Source: Diphasiastrum complanatum (Eukaryota > Streptophyta > Lycopodiopsida > Lycopodiales > Lycopodiaceae). Taken from it: a stretch of 64,000 bases of DNA. Below the pieces are notes generated by a model, which saw only the letters and a list, made by a program, of their open reading frames with translations, did not search any database and was not told where the DNA came from. Positions 12,142 to 23,004 of this stretch are shown here, one piece after another (position 1 is the first letter of the stretch; every line of letters starts with the position of its first letter). The position numbers and the translations under genes were made by a program. The stretch lies in assembly GCA_029204225.1 (NCBI GenBank), contig CM055111.1, forward strand, positions 27,315,540 through 27,379,539, read 5' to 3'.

Positions 12142-12627
12142 ATGGATAGGAGAAAGCAGACAAGGAGGGACTTCTTCTCTTCTGGCTCATCCTCATCCCC
12201 TGCGGTTGCCATCACACCACCTGCTAGACCTAGAACGCGCAACCGCAGCAGGTGGCTCTCTGAGATACGCAAGTATTAGAGATCAACAGCTCTGTTGATC
12301 CCAAGAGCTCCATTCTACCGTGTTGTCCGGAACATAACAAGAACTGATCTGGGACAGCTGGTTAGATTCACACTCAGTGCTCTTCAGTGCCTTCAGGAGG
12401 TTGCTGAAGATTACATTAGCCTTTTTTTTTAGGATTTTTTTTTGCTTGCCATCCATTCCAAGAGGGTTACCATAATGCCCCAGGATTTTCAGCTCCTGAA
12501 GAGGATGAGGGATAGGTACTGTAGGTTACATGTATCTCAGCCTGCTGCTCCTAGACCAACTCTTGTAGATAGGACTGATCTTCCTACGAAGCGTCCTAGG
12601 AAGCCAAGCGTGCTCCTAAGAAAGTGA
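12142..12627 (+). pseudogene. CENH3-like histone H3 variant, intronless, two in-frame stops
   Basis: One continuous frame from ATG 12142. A basic tail of about 38 residues (MDRRKQTRRDFFSSG ... PRTRNRSRW) leads into the H3 alpha-N/alpha-1 region (LSEIRKY, stop, RSTALLIPRAPFYRVVRNIT), alpha-2 (VRFTLSALQCLQEVAEDYI) and the H3 C-terminal hallmark (LAIHSKRVTIMPQDFQLLKR). A basic extension runs beyond the usual H3 end (LPTKRPRKPSVLLRK). The divergent tail, a loop 1 unlike canonical H3 (ITRTDLGQLVRFT) and AEDYI fit a centromeric H3 rather than H3.1/H3.3. TAG at 12277-12279 sits where H3 has Gln (KYQ). TAG at 12430-12432, beside T-rich runs and one extra codon, replaces the Glu of LFED. Plant CENH3 genes normally have introns, so a retrocopy is likely. 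Whether it is expressed is unknown. Confidence 0.8.
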
Positions 12628-12794
12628 AGCCTAACCCTTCAGATTCTGTGAAGCCTAACCTGGAATCCATTAGATAACACTGTTGTTGATAATGCTGTAA
12701 ATATAGCTACCTTTGTTTTGGATACCCCTTGATAACGAAAGATCATTGAGGACTTTTTAATCATGCATTCTATGTCATTATTTGTTTTACTATC

Positions 12795-13807
12795 CTAGCC
12801 TTGATCCATGAGATCTGACAAAGTCTCATTTGATAAATCTTTGCAAACAAATAAAGTTGGTGTCCTACGAACACTAGCACTCGAGAAAAAATCAACAAAT
12901 ATATGCAATGAGATAAACCAACTTAGGTGAACAATTTTTGAGCCTGTGCTAATCTTCATAGCATTTTTAATATCAATGAGTAGCTTGCATCTCAGAGATT
13001 CAGAAACAATGCTGTCAAAAGTAGGCCACTCATCACTTTGAAAACTAGGCAATGGAATTGCTTCGAGCTTGCCAGAACCTCCATCTGTTTGTGGCGTATA
13101 TAAAGATTTATAAAAATAGATACCACAATCTGCAAGTTCCTTTGGACTTCTTTCTTTGTATTGCAGCTTTCCAACATCAGAGTGAATCATGTCTAATATT
13201 CCTGCAAGTGATTGTGCGGGCTCTCATTCACTTATGCATGATGGATATAAATCTGAAAGGAAAAAACAATGTTGAAGCATTTACATCATAATCTGAAGAG
13301 CATCAATAAAGGAAATCACCTATGATTGCGGTAGAGTGCATATGTTTTGATAAACTTAAAATTACATTTTTTATGATCATGAGGATTGATATCATGTACT
13401 TTGATTTTTGAATGCATATATACATGTTGCACTAAGACTTCTGATATTGATTGACCTCCCGGGGTAGTCTTAAACTCCAAATTTTTTTATTTCCAATAAG
13501 ATTTGTAAGTCATTTTAGCTCTTTTCTTTTGTCGAAAATTGCCCTTTGATGATGGATGCAACAATACCCATGAGTTCTTCATATATTTTGTCAGGTTCCA
13601 GTTATCAGCTTCATCTTTCTCATTGTAAAGAATCACAGAATTGATTGTAGATCTGGGTCTCCTTGCCATTGCTATTTTCAAAGCTTGGGCGCCAAAAATC
13701 TCTCTGATATGATACTTAATTTCAATTTTTCGTATCACAAATAATCTAATGTGAATGCCAACATAGTCACAGTTACTGCGTATACCATATTTTATGTAAA
13801 TGTACAT
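12795..13807 (-). pseudogene. Broken gene of unknown family
   Basis: Minus-strand coding-like sequence in two blocks. 13807-13487 has MARRPRSTINSVILYNEKDE and NWNLTKYMKNSWVLLHP, ending at a TAA, after which the same frame stays open (SEVLVQHVYMHSKIKVHDIN) to a possible AG/GTGATT donor near 13320. 13190-12795 has MIHSDVGKLQYKERSPKELA and EWPTFDSIVSESLRC. The frame upstream of the second block also contains a TGA. No domain is recognised. Its position next to the transposase-like and CENH3-like copies suggests it may be part of the same mobile cluster, but nothing in the sequence proves this. Confidence 0.35.
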
Positions 13808-15375
13808 ACTATATTTCTATAACTGTAACTAGTATAGTTAGAAAATTTCATTATACTAACTAGGATAGTCAAGTAAATTTAACTTGAGGTATTGACGTCG
13901 GACAGATTAGCACGTGTCGGGCAAGAAGAAGAAACTAGTGGGATACGTCCATGCTGCCCGGACACAAATTTCAAAGTTTTCTATATTGCATTTCTATTTT
14001 TTAGTTAATTTGAACTACGTTACGTAGATTTCAAATCTGTGCATTTTGATTGGGCCTGGTAACGGTTGAAACTAAAGAGAAAAAATAAAAGTATCTTTAC
14101 AAAGGATCTTTTTGATATTGAGAACTCCTCTAATGAACTACGTGTTCCACACGTCGATCCAATCCTGAGCATGAACAGTCACCAGCAACAAAATCCCCAC
14201 CAACAGATATGGGGGGGGGGGGAGAGAGAGAGAGTGGATTTGCTTGGATCCACTGGAGCAGTTGCGCTACCAGCAACAACATCAGCAAGATCGACAGTCA
14301 AGGTCACAAGTCTAATATAAAAAAGACAAGGCTAAAGAAGGAGATGGGTAATCTAAAGAGACTCAATCAGAAGAAGTACCCCAGTCACAACGAAAATCCT
14401 TCAGAAAGGGAAACACAAGCATTGAAAAATCAGTCTCTTTCTTCAACCGGCCCCTTGCCATACTTCAAATTCTATGCCCATTATCATGCCTATCGTCCAC
14501 ACCATCTACCGTTGTCACCACCACCCTTCCTTCCATCTGTTTGTTTATCATCAGTTTACTGTTCTTCTGAGAAATTTCTATTTTTTGATAGTCTTACCGA
14601 AGCAGCTGATCATTGCAATGTCTTGCGGAGACCAACTACCACCTATATTGGTTGTTCAACTGAAAAAGACCTACAAAAGCGGGCAAAGCAGCCAAAACAA
14701 ATAAAGAGAAAGATTCAGGAAGCTGAGGAGGAAAGGACAAAACTTAAGCAACAGATGAGTCAAATCAACCTTGATCGAAAGAAACTCTCTAGAGCAATGA
14801 TAGTTGAATCCCCTCATATGAAGCCCAAAGAGATCCAAAAGTAATGGGTCAAAAGAAAGAGCTGCAGAAAAAGAAAGATGAAGACAACTGTGAACCTGCA
14901 AATAAAACAAACTCCTCACCTAGCAAGTGGTGGTCAAAGCTCGACATTGCAAGGGTCCAAGGCTACAACTGTAGAACTATCAGTTCCTTCACCCTACCAC
15001 CAAGCCTTCATCATGTTTCCTTACCGCTACCAAACCATCCATCTAAAACTGTTCCTACCAACAATTTTGGATGAATCCATCCCCTTGAGACTGATAATCA
15101 AAGTTTGTGCAACCTGTAGATCAAAGGTTTTCCTTGAGACTGGAACTTTTCCTGGGAGAAGAACCACGGAAACACCCAGAGGCAAATGGAGGACAGAGAT
15201 CTCCCAAAAGAAACCAAGATGAAATCTGCCAAGAAACCAAAGATGAAACCGTCAGCAGATACAAGTGACTAAACAAAGAGACACATGGAAAGCACTCATG
15301 CATGCAGAGTTGTGAAGCTGTTGAGAGCTCTCCAAATTTTGAGAATGTCAACCCATTATAGCAATAAGACATTCT
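13808..15375. other. No supported gene; overlapping ORFs and a G/GA run
   Basis: Several overlapping plus-strand ORFs (14066-14320, 14209-14844, 14844-15074, 14878-15222) switch frames and have low-complexity Lys/Gln/Pro composition without any family motif. A run of 13 G followed by GAGAGAGAG lies at about 14210-14233. This could be an old gene fragment or repeat; I do not call a product. Confidence 0.4.
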
Positions 15376-15379
15376 AATC

Positions 15380-15900
15380 CAATTGCGGCAATTTGTGAAA
15401 AATAGTTTTTGTGATAAAGACTAGCGACAATAAGATTGATCCTTTAAAACCATGCTCAAGTAGATTACTTCAAGTCATAAAGTGCCTTATGGTGTTCACA
15501 CACATGATTGTGCTTACCTTCGATAATATAACCTTCGGGTTTTACCATGTAAGTGTCTTCTTCGAAAACTCCATTGAGATATGTTGTTTGTACATCCATT
15601 TGATGTATTTCCAAATCTGCTGCAGCAGAAAATGATAGCAAAAGTCGAATAGAATAATGCTTGACTACTGGATTGAAAGTTTCAGTGTAATTGACGTTGT
15701 ACACCTGAGAAAATCCTCTGGTGACAAGTCTTGTTTTTTTTTGTTGATGCTTCCATCTGTGTTGTACTTGACTTTAAAAATCCATTTGCAATCAACTACG
15801 TTCCATGTCTGGTTCTTGATAAAAGATGAATACTCTTTATCCATAGCTTCTTTTCAAAGATCAGAATCAGGCTAATTGATTGTCTTTAAATTCATCTCCT
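15380..15900 (-). pseudogene. Copia RT fragment
   Basis: Minus strand, best block 15704-15465: the RT region reads YNVNYTETFNPVVKHYSIRLLLSFSAA, shown here in two parts as YNVNYTETFNPVVKHYS and IRLLLSFSAAADLEIHQMD, then QTTYLNGVFEEDTYM and HKALYDLK. This corresponds to the copia RT segment before the catalytic YVDD motif. Frame continuity is lost on both sides and neither integrase nor RNase H is present. It is a short, old fragment next to the gypsy leader. Confidence 0.8.
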
Positions 15901-15950
15901 TGATGCTTGGATCTTGGGTTGAGGCTAGGAAGGAGATAAACCCACTACAA

Positions 15951-15970
15951 TTTTGACATCGTTGTCGGGG
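15951..15970 (+). other. Degenerate Tat/Athila-type primer binding site
   Basis: TTTTGACATCGTTGTCGGGG resembles the common plant gypsy motif TGGCGCCGTTGCCGGGG found just inside the 5' LTR. It is 1.36 kb upstream of the gag ATG at 17311, as expected for a long leader. The LTR would end near 15950, but no second LTR was found. Confidence 0.5.
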
Positions 15971-16439
15971 AGCTACGCCAATTTTTCATTTTACAACATG
16001 TTTGTCGGATGGGTAGCTTGCATTAGACATCTTGTCTTGGCATGAATAGGGTTCAAATTGCATTTTAGGTTAGTTTGGAAGTGATCTTGCTTGATTTGAG
16101 TAGATTTTCTTGTTCGAAATCTAATCCAATTATTGAACAAGGGAAGCTATTCAGATCACCATTCTTAAGATCCATCTGGATCTGAAAAATCAAAAAAAAC
16201 AACAAAAATCGGTCAAATTTGTCAGATTTTGGTCAAAAGGAGACAAAATTGTCATCAGAATTGATAACTTCTTAGCCTCTTTCAGAAAACATTTGTCGAG
16301 TTGCACACACCTTTGGTTTTGATCATAGAACCCTCAGATTGAAGGGCGAACATTCCTTCCCATTAGATTTCCAGAAACATTAAAAAAATCATCAGAAAAA
16401 ACAATGAAAAACACCCAAAATCCTAAAACATACAAAAAA

Positions 16440-17070
16440 GAACGTTCGTCCGATTCACTGTGCATAGATTGTGATTCAAATCTATCTACTACTAGGTCAG
16501 CGAACGTTAATTTTAAAAATATAAGGTCAAAGTGATTGTTTATCTAGAAATGAGAAAAATTTTGTAAAGAGTTTAACACCTTCTTACAAAATTTTCAGTT
16601 TTCAGAAAGGACCTTCGCCAAAGTCTGCATCAGTGTAACTTACTATTTGGTTCATCAGTGAGATCGATGAATGATAAGCAAAGACCACATGTCATATTGT
16701 CCAATTTTTGTCAAAAAAAATCTATTTTTTGCAACAATAGCAGTATTACATTTGTAACCTTCGTCGAAACCTTCATTGTATTTCTGATGATTCTATTTAT
16801 AGTAAGTTATCATTTTTGAGTTTGACGAACGTTCATTTTGTCAGAATCTAGAAAAATCTCTATTTTTACCCTCGCCAAACTATAAGAACCATATTTTTGT
16901 GCAAAAGGAACGTTCGCCAGTTCTACTCTAGCCTTATCTGAGTCAGAATCACTATCTGAGAGTTCGACGAAGGTTAATTTTACTAAATTTGTCAAAAAAA
17001 ATAGCCGATCAAAGATTTTTTTGTCCAAAATAGCACTAAAGAACCTTCGCCGAGTCAACCTTCGCCTAGG
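16440..17070. repeat. Dispersed GAACGTTCGCC / GAACCTTCGCC motifs in gypsy leader
   Basis: About ten copies of a short motif of the form GAACGTTCGC or (G)AACCTTCGCC, or their complement, occur at about 16440, 16500, 16609, 16757, 16822, 16868, 16907, 16961, 17041 and 17056. The AACGTT core is palindromic. The spacing is irregular (15-150 bp). They fill the non-coding leader upstream of the gag ATG. Confidence 0.6.
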
Positions 17071-17310
17071 AAACATTTTTCAGTACTACTTTTAGGTTCT
17101 TTGTCAATTTTTTGAACAATTCTGTTACAATTTGATTATGATTCTAAAAACTATTCTTAGAAGTGTCGATCGCTTGATCATAGATCTTTTTTCAAAAATC
17201 AGAAATCTGATTATTGTCAAGTGAAAGAAATTTTGTAGATCTAAACTGAGATAGAATCTGATTGAAAATCTAGATCCAATCTCCATGTCTGATTGATTTA
17301 ATTTGCAAAA

Positions 17311-18490
17311 ATGGCTGCTCCTGGAGCTGCTCCCCAGGAAGTCAATCAAATCATTGTTAGAAGATCACCTCGATTGGATCTACCCAAGTACAATGGATTA
17401 TCTGATCCAGTTTCTCTAAATCTATGCAGAATCTTGTGAAGTTTATGGCAAGATAAACTTAAGCTATTTCTAATGGCCTTAACGGGTGCAGCACAAGATT
17501 GGTATTATAATCAAGATGAAACTGAGCGTATAGATTGGAAAATTGTCAAACGAGCCCTTATCACATGGTTCAAATCTCGGAAGTTTAGGGAAGACCCTTT
17601 CCTACTTTGAATTAAAATTAAGATGAGAAAGCGGAAAATGGTACGAGATTACATTGAACAGGTTAAACGCCTCAGATCTGAGTGCGTACCCGAGTTGATT
17701 AACGAAGATGCCATGATTATGTGGTTTTTGGTAGGTCTACCTAAAAGGATCAGATACATTATGCAACTCTGCAATATGCTATGGATGATGCGATACGAGA
17801 GGAGGAGGAAGATTCAAACGATGAGCCGAATATTGGTTTGTTGTCTAATACAGCAGGGCAGACCACTACGACATCCACCACTATTGCATCAACAAATATC
17901 AACGCTACTGCAGAGATGATGCTCAATGAGTTCAAAAAACTTGGAAAGAACTAGCAGATACAGATGGAAAAGTTGTAGTCGCAATTTGATGAAAAGATAA
18001 AAGCCTTGAAAGATTTCCATGGAAAAGCAAACAAGGAACCTGAGAAGTTTGATAAGACTTCTCCTACCATGGATGTTCCATTTGTACGGGCAATCAGAAA
18101 GTGAATGAATGTCCACAATTGAAAAAATGAATGGCAATCGGTATTTGCCATCTGTGCAATTCACCTGATCATGAGACTGCTCATTGCCACTTTAATCCTC
18201 GAATTATCCAGCAACGATATGCCTAGATGGGATATCAAGAACTCCTTTATGGACAGGATCCTTCAGCCAAACCCCGTCAATCTGCTCTTGGGTATCCGGT
18301 TTGACTAGCTTTATCAGCTCACAATCTGCTCCTCCTACTAATCTGATGGAACCATAACCTTATAGAGGTAACGAACAATGGAATTACAGTAATGAAAGGC
18401 AAATTTGTACCATTATGCCATGAATGTGGTTATGGACATTGCTACAAGGAATGTCCAGCAAGACCGAAGCCACCACCTGTTACAACTCCT
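17311..18490 (+). pseudogene. Ty3/gypsy gag with zinc knuckles, frameshifted
   Basis: ATG at 17311 (MAAPGAAPQEVNQIIVRRS) then the gag core (LDLPKYNGLSDP, LTGAAQDWYYNQDE, WKIVKRALITWFKSRKF). After a stop near 17610 the frame resumes with VRDYIEQVKRLRSECVPEL. Two Cys-His blocks follow: one near 18140-18190 (CHLCNSPDHETAHC) and a CCHC knuckle near 18415-18465 (CHECGYGHCYKECP). Stops and frame changes between the blocks make this inactive. Its closest relative in the window is the gag at 4.3-5.6 kb. Confidence 0.75.
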
Positions 18491-18634
18491 ATAAATTTGA
18501 TAACAATCAAGCAAAGACAAGCCATTTCTGAAAAGTACAGTACTAAGGACCATAAATGGATATTTGAATGATCCACAAGGTGATTGTATGCTTGTTAAAC
18601 AATCTATCAGAAGCTAGTCATCAGAAAACAAGAT

Positions 18635-20794
18635 CTAGTTTAGCAGCTTGATGGGAAACAAGTAGAGACAATCAAAGCATTGATCAAATAGTATAATCCA
18701 ACTCCACAGACAATACGATATCTTGCTTTCAAAAAGTATTGGAAACATATCTAAGTCAATAATGACAAGAAACATGTCCATACCATAAGCATCATACAAA
18801 ACTAGTATAGCTTTTCTTGAACTTTGAGATCCAAAAAATTCAATGAAGCAAGATAGCATTTCAAGCAAAGCAAGAGAAGCATATATGAATGTGTTGTAGT
18901 AGATACAACATGAAAGATGCCCCTCTTTGCCATGTAAGGTGAGCCATAAAGACTCGGCCATACATCTTGAAGATCTTCTTGAAATCATATGAAGAAGAAA
19001 CTCCTCCTCACACATTGGCCCCATCATAACTTGAATACCTTCAAAAAAGATAACTTGTGATGCTTCTTGAGAAGCCTTGATCTCGGCCACTTCCAAGATT
19101 GAATCTTCATGCAATGTGACATCTCTATTCACAATCACTTTTGAAATAGAGAGTGTAAAGACATTGAAGGCCTCCTTGATGGATGAGTATCCAATGATGA
19201 TCCATGAGCTTGGATCATCCTTCCTTCTTGTTTCCAAGGGAATATGTGCAAAGCAAGCACTACCAAGTTCACTAAGGTGATCAACCTTAGGCTTCATCTT
19301 GAATAAAACTTCATATGGTGCTATTCCTTCAAGAGCTCCAATACTCCTTAAAGCTTTGATTTTCAATGAGAATTTTTTCTCAACATATGCTTTGAATAAT
19401 AAGGAATAATTATACACCATAATACTTGAAGAGAGAAGATATGTGCATCTTGTGTGATCATCCTCCTTTGAAATATTGGACATATAAGAAACATCAAGAG
19501 AGTTTGCACTCTCACTTGGATCCAATTTGTAGATGCCTTCAAATCTTGATCCATATGCAAGCATCTCACCATCCTTGTTGATCACACAATTGACAATATT
19601 GAAATTGACATCAAAGCTACTATCAAGAAGTTGGCCAACACTTAAGATGTTCTTTGTAAGCTTTGGGACAAAAAGAACATTGTTGAGAAAGAGACCTTTG
19701 GAAGATGCAAGTTTCAAGGGAATAATCCCTACTCCTTCAATATTGCACTCATGCTTACTTGCAATGTATATGGTCTTCTTGACTCCATCATAAGACATAA
19801 TAGATGAAAAAAAGTGCTTGGAGCCACACATATGTGAAGATGCTCCACTATCAATATACCATGAGTCATCCTTGTTGAAGGTGGAAGAGGAGAAGATTGA
19901 TGCCATAAGAGAGCCTTCTCCATCACTTGCAATATAGTCTTCTTTCTCATTGGTGATGTTGGCTTGATTGAGTTGATTCTTCTTCTTGAAGCAATTGGTG
20001 GCATAATGGCCTTTCTTGCCACAATAAAAGCACTTGATCTTCTTCTTCTTGAGATTTGAAGTAGAAGCATGAGAGGTATCCCCCTCCTCTCCATCTTGGT
20101 CTTTAGCTTTGTCATTAGAGAAGTGATGATGTTGCTTCTTACTCCTCTCTTTGTGCTTGGCAAATAGAACTTTGTCATCATCATGACTGAGTGATAGCTT
20201 GTCCATCCTCAAGAATTTGTACTCTTGTTTTGATTCTTCAGAAAAAAGCACACTTTGAAGGGCCTCCAAACTTGGTAGCTCCTCCTTAATGGCATAGGAT
20301 TGGACAAGGTTGTCATATTCATCTCTCAAGCCATTGAGAATGACTTGAACTAGCTCACTTTGATTGATTGAGTCACCAATACATGCAAGCTCCCTATGAA
20401 TATCCTTGACTCTCAAAACATAATTAGATGCACTCTCATCACTCTTTTGACTACTTTGGAATATTTGATTTCTAAGAGTGAGGAGCCTAGAGGTGTTCTT
20501 AGTCTCATAGATGGACTTGAGACAATCCCAAGCTTCCTTGGATGTAGAACAATCACCAATCTCCCTCAATATCTCATTAGAGACATTCATCTTAATGTAG
20601 TGGAGAGCCATCCTAGCTCTCTTCTTGTATTTTTGTACTTCTTGAAGGACTTGAGGCTCCTCCTCAATCCCAAGTACAATGTCCATCACATCTTGGAGTA
20701 TCAAGATGGACTCAATCCTCAACTTCCATATTGAATAATTGGAAGTAGACAATCTCTCACTTGGTTGCAACAAGTATGAACTCATTGAAGTCAT
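18635..20794 (-). CDS. Copia gag-protease ORF, 719 codons, integrase core deleted in frame
   Basis: Uninterrupted frame. Residues 1-230 are the copia gag (MTSMSSYLLQPSERLSTSNY, WDCLKSIYETKN, ELVQVILNGLRDEYDNLVQ). The CCHC knuckle CFYCGKKGHYATNCFKKK is at about residue 254. The protease active site WYIDSGASSHM is at about 310 and the pre-integrase region (NILSVGQLLDSSFD) follows. Integrase-type sequence then reads FKAYVEKKFSLKIKALRS and jumps straight to APYEVLFKMKPKVDHL. The segment that should hold the catalytic Asp and Glu residues is gone, yet the frame is kept. C-terminal integrase-like sequence (IIIGYSSIKEAFNVF) follows, then about 130 residues of unrecognised hydrophobic sequence. RT and RNase H are absent. 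Confidence 0.8.
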   Translation of the reverse strand: MTSMSSYLLQPSERLSTSNYSIWKLRIESILILQDVMDIVLGIEEEPQVLQEVQKYKKRARMALHYIKMNVSNEILREIGDCSTSKEAWDCLKSIYETKNTSRLLTLRNQIFQSSQKSDESASNYVLRVKDIHRELACIGDSINQSELVQVILNGLRDEYDNLVQSYAIKEELPSLEALQSVLFSEESKQEYKFLRMDKLSLSHDDDKVLFAKHKERSKKQHHHFSNDKAKDQDGEEGDTSHASTSNLKKKKIKCFYCGKKGHYATNCFKKKNQLNQANITNEKEDYIASDGEGSLMASIFSSSTFNKDDSWYIDSGASSHMCGSKHFFSSIMSYDGVKKTIYIASKHECNIEGVGIIPLKLASSKGLFLNNVLFVPKLTKNILSVGQLLDSSFDVNFNIVNCVINKDGEMLAYGSRFEGIYKLDPSESANSLDVSYMSNISKEDDHTRCTYLLSSSIMVYNYSLLFKAYVEKKFSLKIKALRSIGALEGIAPYEVLFKMKPKVDHLSELGSACFAHIPLETRRKDDPSSWIIIGYSSIKEAFNVFTLSISKVIVNRDVTLHEDSILEVAEIKASQEASQVIFFEGIQVMMGPMCEEEFLLHMISRRSSRCMAESLWLTLHGKEGHLSCCIYYNTFIYASLALLEMLSCFIEFFGSQSSRKAILVLYDAYGMDMFLVIIDLDMFPILFESKISYCLWSWIILFDQCFDCLYLFPIKLLN

Positions 20795-21540
20795 GTAAAG
20801 TGGAGATAAATAAAAGTGATGAACAAAAAATGTTGCTTCTCTCTCACTATAGGATCCAATAATGGTGTGCTACCATCTCCTATGCAAGATCTTGCAACAA
20901 ACTGTGAGATGATTCTCACTAGCTATCTCAATCTCTCCAAAACTAGATCTACTTCACATCAAATGATGGAGTATGGGCAAAGTTAGTATCAAACACTCTT
21001 AGCACGTGTGAAATACACTAAGAAACCAAATTTGACTCAAATACAATGATATTGCATGAAACAAAATGGCTAAGATCTCAAAACAGTGGCTAGATCACAT
21101 ATAGATGAGATTGGTAAGCATTCAACTGTGATTTTGGATCAAACAAGCAATCTCTTGACCAAACCAAATGTGTCCACCCAGGTCTAGGTGCCCTACATAA
21201 CCCTCTTCAAAAGCTTATAACTTTTGATTGGCACAACTAAATGGAATGAAACTGATTGCATCAGAAACTAGACAAACATAGCTTCAAAAGAAGTTATCTA
21301 GCAAGACTTTTGGATCAACCATGAAAGAGAACTCCCAAACTAAAATTGGATGTTCCTCACACGTGTCTGAGCACCCGATTCCGTACAATACCAGGTCAGA
21401 CCCAATCAATGCCCTATTGATCTCTTTTGATCCAAAATTGGACAAGATAGCTAGGAAAATGGATCTTGACAATTTCTAGCTCAAGATTGATGAATAGTTT
21501 TCACTCAAATGGATCAAAATGCATGGTAACCTTAGGTAGG

Positions 21541-21551
21541 CTCTGATACCA
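21541..21551 (-). other. Primer binding site, initiator tRNA-Met type
   Basis: The minus strand reads TGGTATCAGAG immediately after the LTR end AACA, the standard copia primer site complementary to the 3' end of initiator tRNA-Met. It fixes the LTR boundary at 21552. Confidence 0.85.
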
Positions 21552-22409
21552 TGTTGAATCTCACACGTGTGGATTGTCCACTACATGTACTTGTGATCTC
21601 CTAAGGTGTGTAGATGCACCAAGATCAAGACTAGATTAAGATTCAAGATCTATCTTTGATTCTATGGCAAAAACACACTACTACATGCATTCAATCACTT
21701 CCAACTCTCACTCACACATGTGAGAAGTGTTCCAAAAGTATTCTAAGTAAAAACAAGCTGCTCTCCTTGGGTAGAGAGAGAAAAACCATCATGAGCTCTC
21801 GGGTAGAGAGAGAAAGCTAGAAATTCAATGACACTCAAAATCCACTCAATCTCAAAATCAATTAGATCCAAATGAGGAGTACAATGATACTAGTAGATTC
21901 ATGAGCTACCACTATGCTTAACTATGATTGGACCACACTTTGCCACCTCTTAATCCTATTGGACCATTGATCCATGCACCTCTAAATTCTATTGGACCAT
22001 TTTCAAGCAAACCTCAAATTCTATTGGACCACTCATGGTTCCACCTCTAAATCCTATTGGACCTCTTAAACTTCATCAAACAAAAGCATTACACTTGTCT
22101 ACACTCTAATTGGCACAAGTTTGGCCTCCTACTCTATTTTGGCTCAATAGTGGCATTACAAGTGGAAATGGATAATTTGCCATCTATGCCAAATTTGACC
22201 CTATCAACATCCTACACCTAAATGCTTGACTATGAAATTCTATGAGACCCCTATATCAAACATTTTTGTTTAGTTTACAATTCTCCACACTTGGGAACAT
22301 CCTCCACACATGTGAGATTCACTTACAAACTTCTATCATAAAAAATTACCAAGCTAGATTGTTGCCAATTTCTCACAAGAACAAATTCTTGAGAAACTCA
22401 CATTTGACA
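21552..22409 (-). repeat. 5' LTR of the copia element (about 858 bp)
   Basis: On the minus strand it starts TGTCAAATGTGAG and ends GAGATTCAACA, so TG...CA ends are present. It is bounded inside by the primer site and outside by gypsy RT sequence. It contains several repeats of AAATCCTATTGGACC-type sequence (about 21950-22060) and ACACGTGTG near its end. The outer boundary is less certain than the inner one. Confidence 0.6.
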
Positions 22410-22993
22410 CTTTTTTGGATTTAAGGAGATTTGGTACTTGCGACAACGTTCAAATACTTTCTCCAAATGATCCAGATGGTCTGTATCTGCACTATGGACT
22501 CCAAGATCATCCAAGTAAATTTCAAGGAATTTCTGTAGATAGTCCTTAAAGGTGAATTGCATCACTCTTTGGAATGAACTAGGTGCATTGCAAAGTCCAA
22601 ATGGCATGACTTTATAAGCATAAGTGTCCCATTTTGTTGCAAAAGCTGTTTTATGGCAATCTACAGGTGCAATCTAGACCTGGTTGTATCCACTAAATCC
22701 ATCCAAAAACTTGTAAGCTTCCGCTCCAGCAAGGCGGTCCAAAATGCTTTCAGTAAAAGGTAACAAAAAGTGGTCCTTCCGCATCACTTTGTTCAAAGCT
22801 TTGAAATTCACACAAATTCTCATCCTCCATTCTTCTTAGGAGCAATGACAATTGGTGAAACCCATTCAGTGCGTTTGATCTCATAAATGAAATCGGCTTC
22901 AAGCAATCTCTGTAACTCTTTCTTTATCAAATCCGTAACATTAGGATTACAGCAATAGAACTTTGTGATCTTTGGAACTGCATCAGACATTTA
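22398..22993 (-). pseudogene. Ty3/gypsy RT fragment
   Basis: Minus-strand RT sequence with stops. It reads, in order, LIKKELQRLLEADFIYEIK, SPIVIAPKKNGG, FLDGFSGYNQVQIAP, then intact from 22607: MPFGLCNAPSSFQRVM and IYLDDLGVHS (the YLDD box; most gypsy RTs have YLDDILVFS). It is cut on both sides, by the copia LTR below and by plus-strand copia integrase above. Confidence 0.85.
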
Positions 22994-23004
22994 AGCCATT
23001 GGAG

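Larger units (their letters stand above)
15951..18630 (+). mobile_element. Ty3/gypsy element fragment: leader plus gag
   Basis: Starts at a degenerate primer site (15951), has a 1.35-kb leader with repeated GAACGTTCGCC-type motifs and then gag. It stops abruptly near 18630 where the minus-strand copia ORF begins. Protease, RT and integrase are missing, so it is either truncated or was cut by the neighbouring insertion. Confidence 0.6.
18635..22409 (-). mobile_element. Copia element, 5' LTR present, 3' end lost
   Basis: On the minus strand: 5' LTR 22409-21552, primer site 21551-21541, a leader of about 750 bp and the 719-codon ORF. The element ends at the junction with gypsy DNA near 18635 without a second LTR or polypurine tract. 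It is defective because the integrase core and RT are missing. Confidence 0.7.

Noticed and set aside
14066-15222. Chain of plus-strand ORFs up to 211 codons
   Set aside because: Frames overlap and switch, composition is low-complexity and no motif or splice-consistent joining was found.
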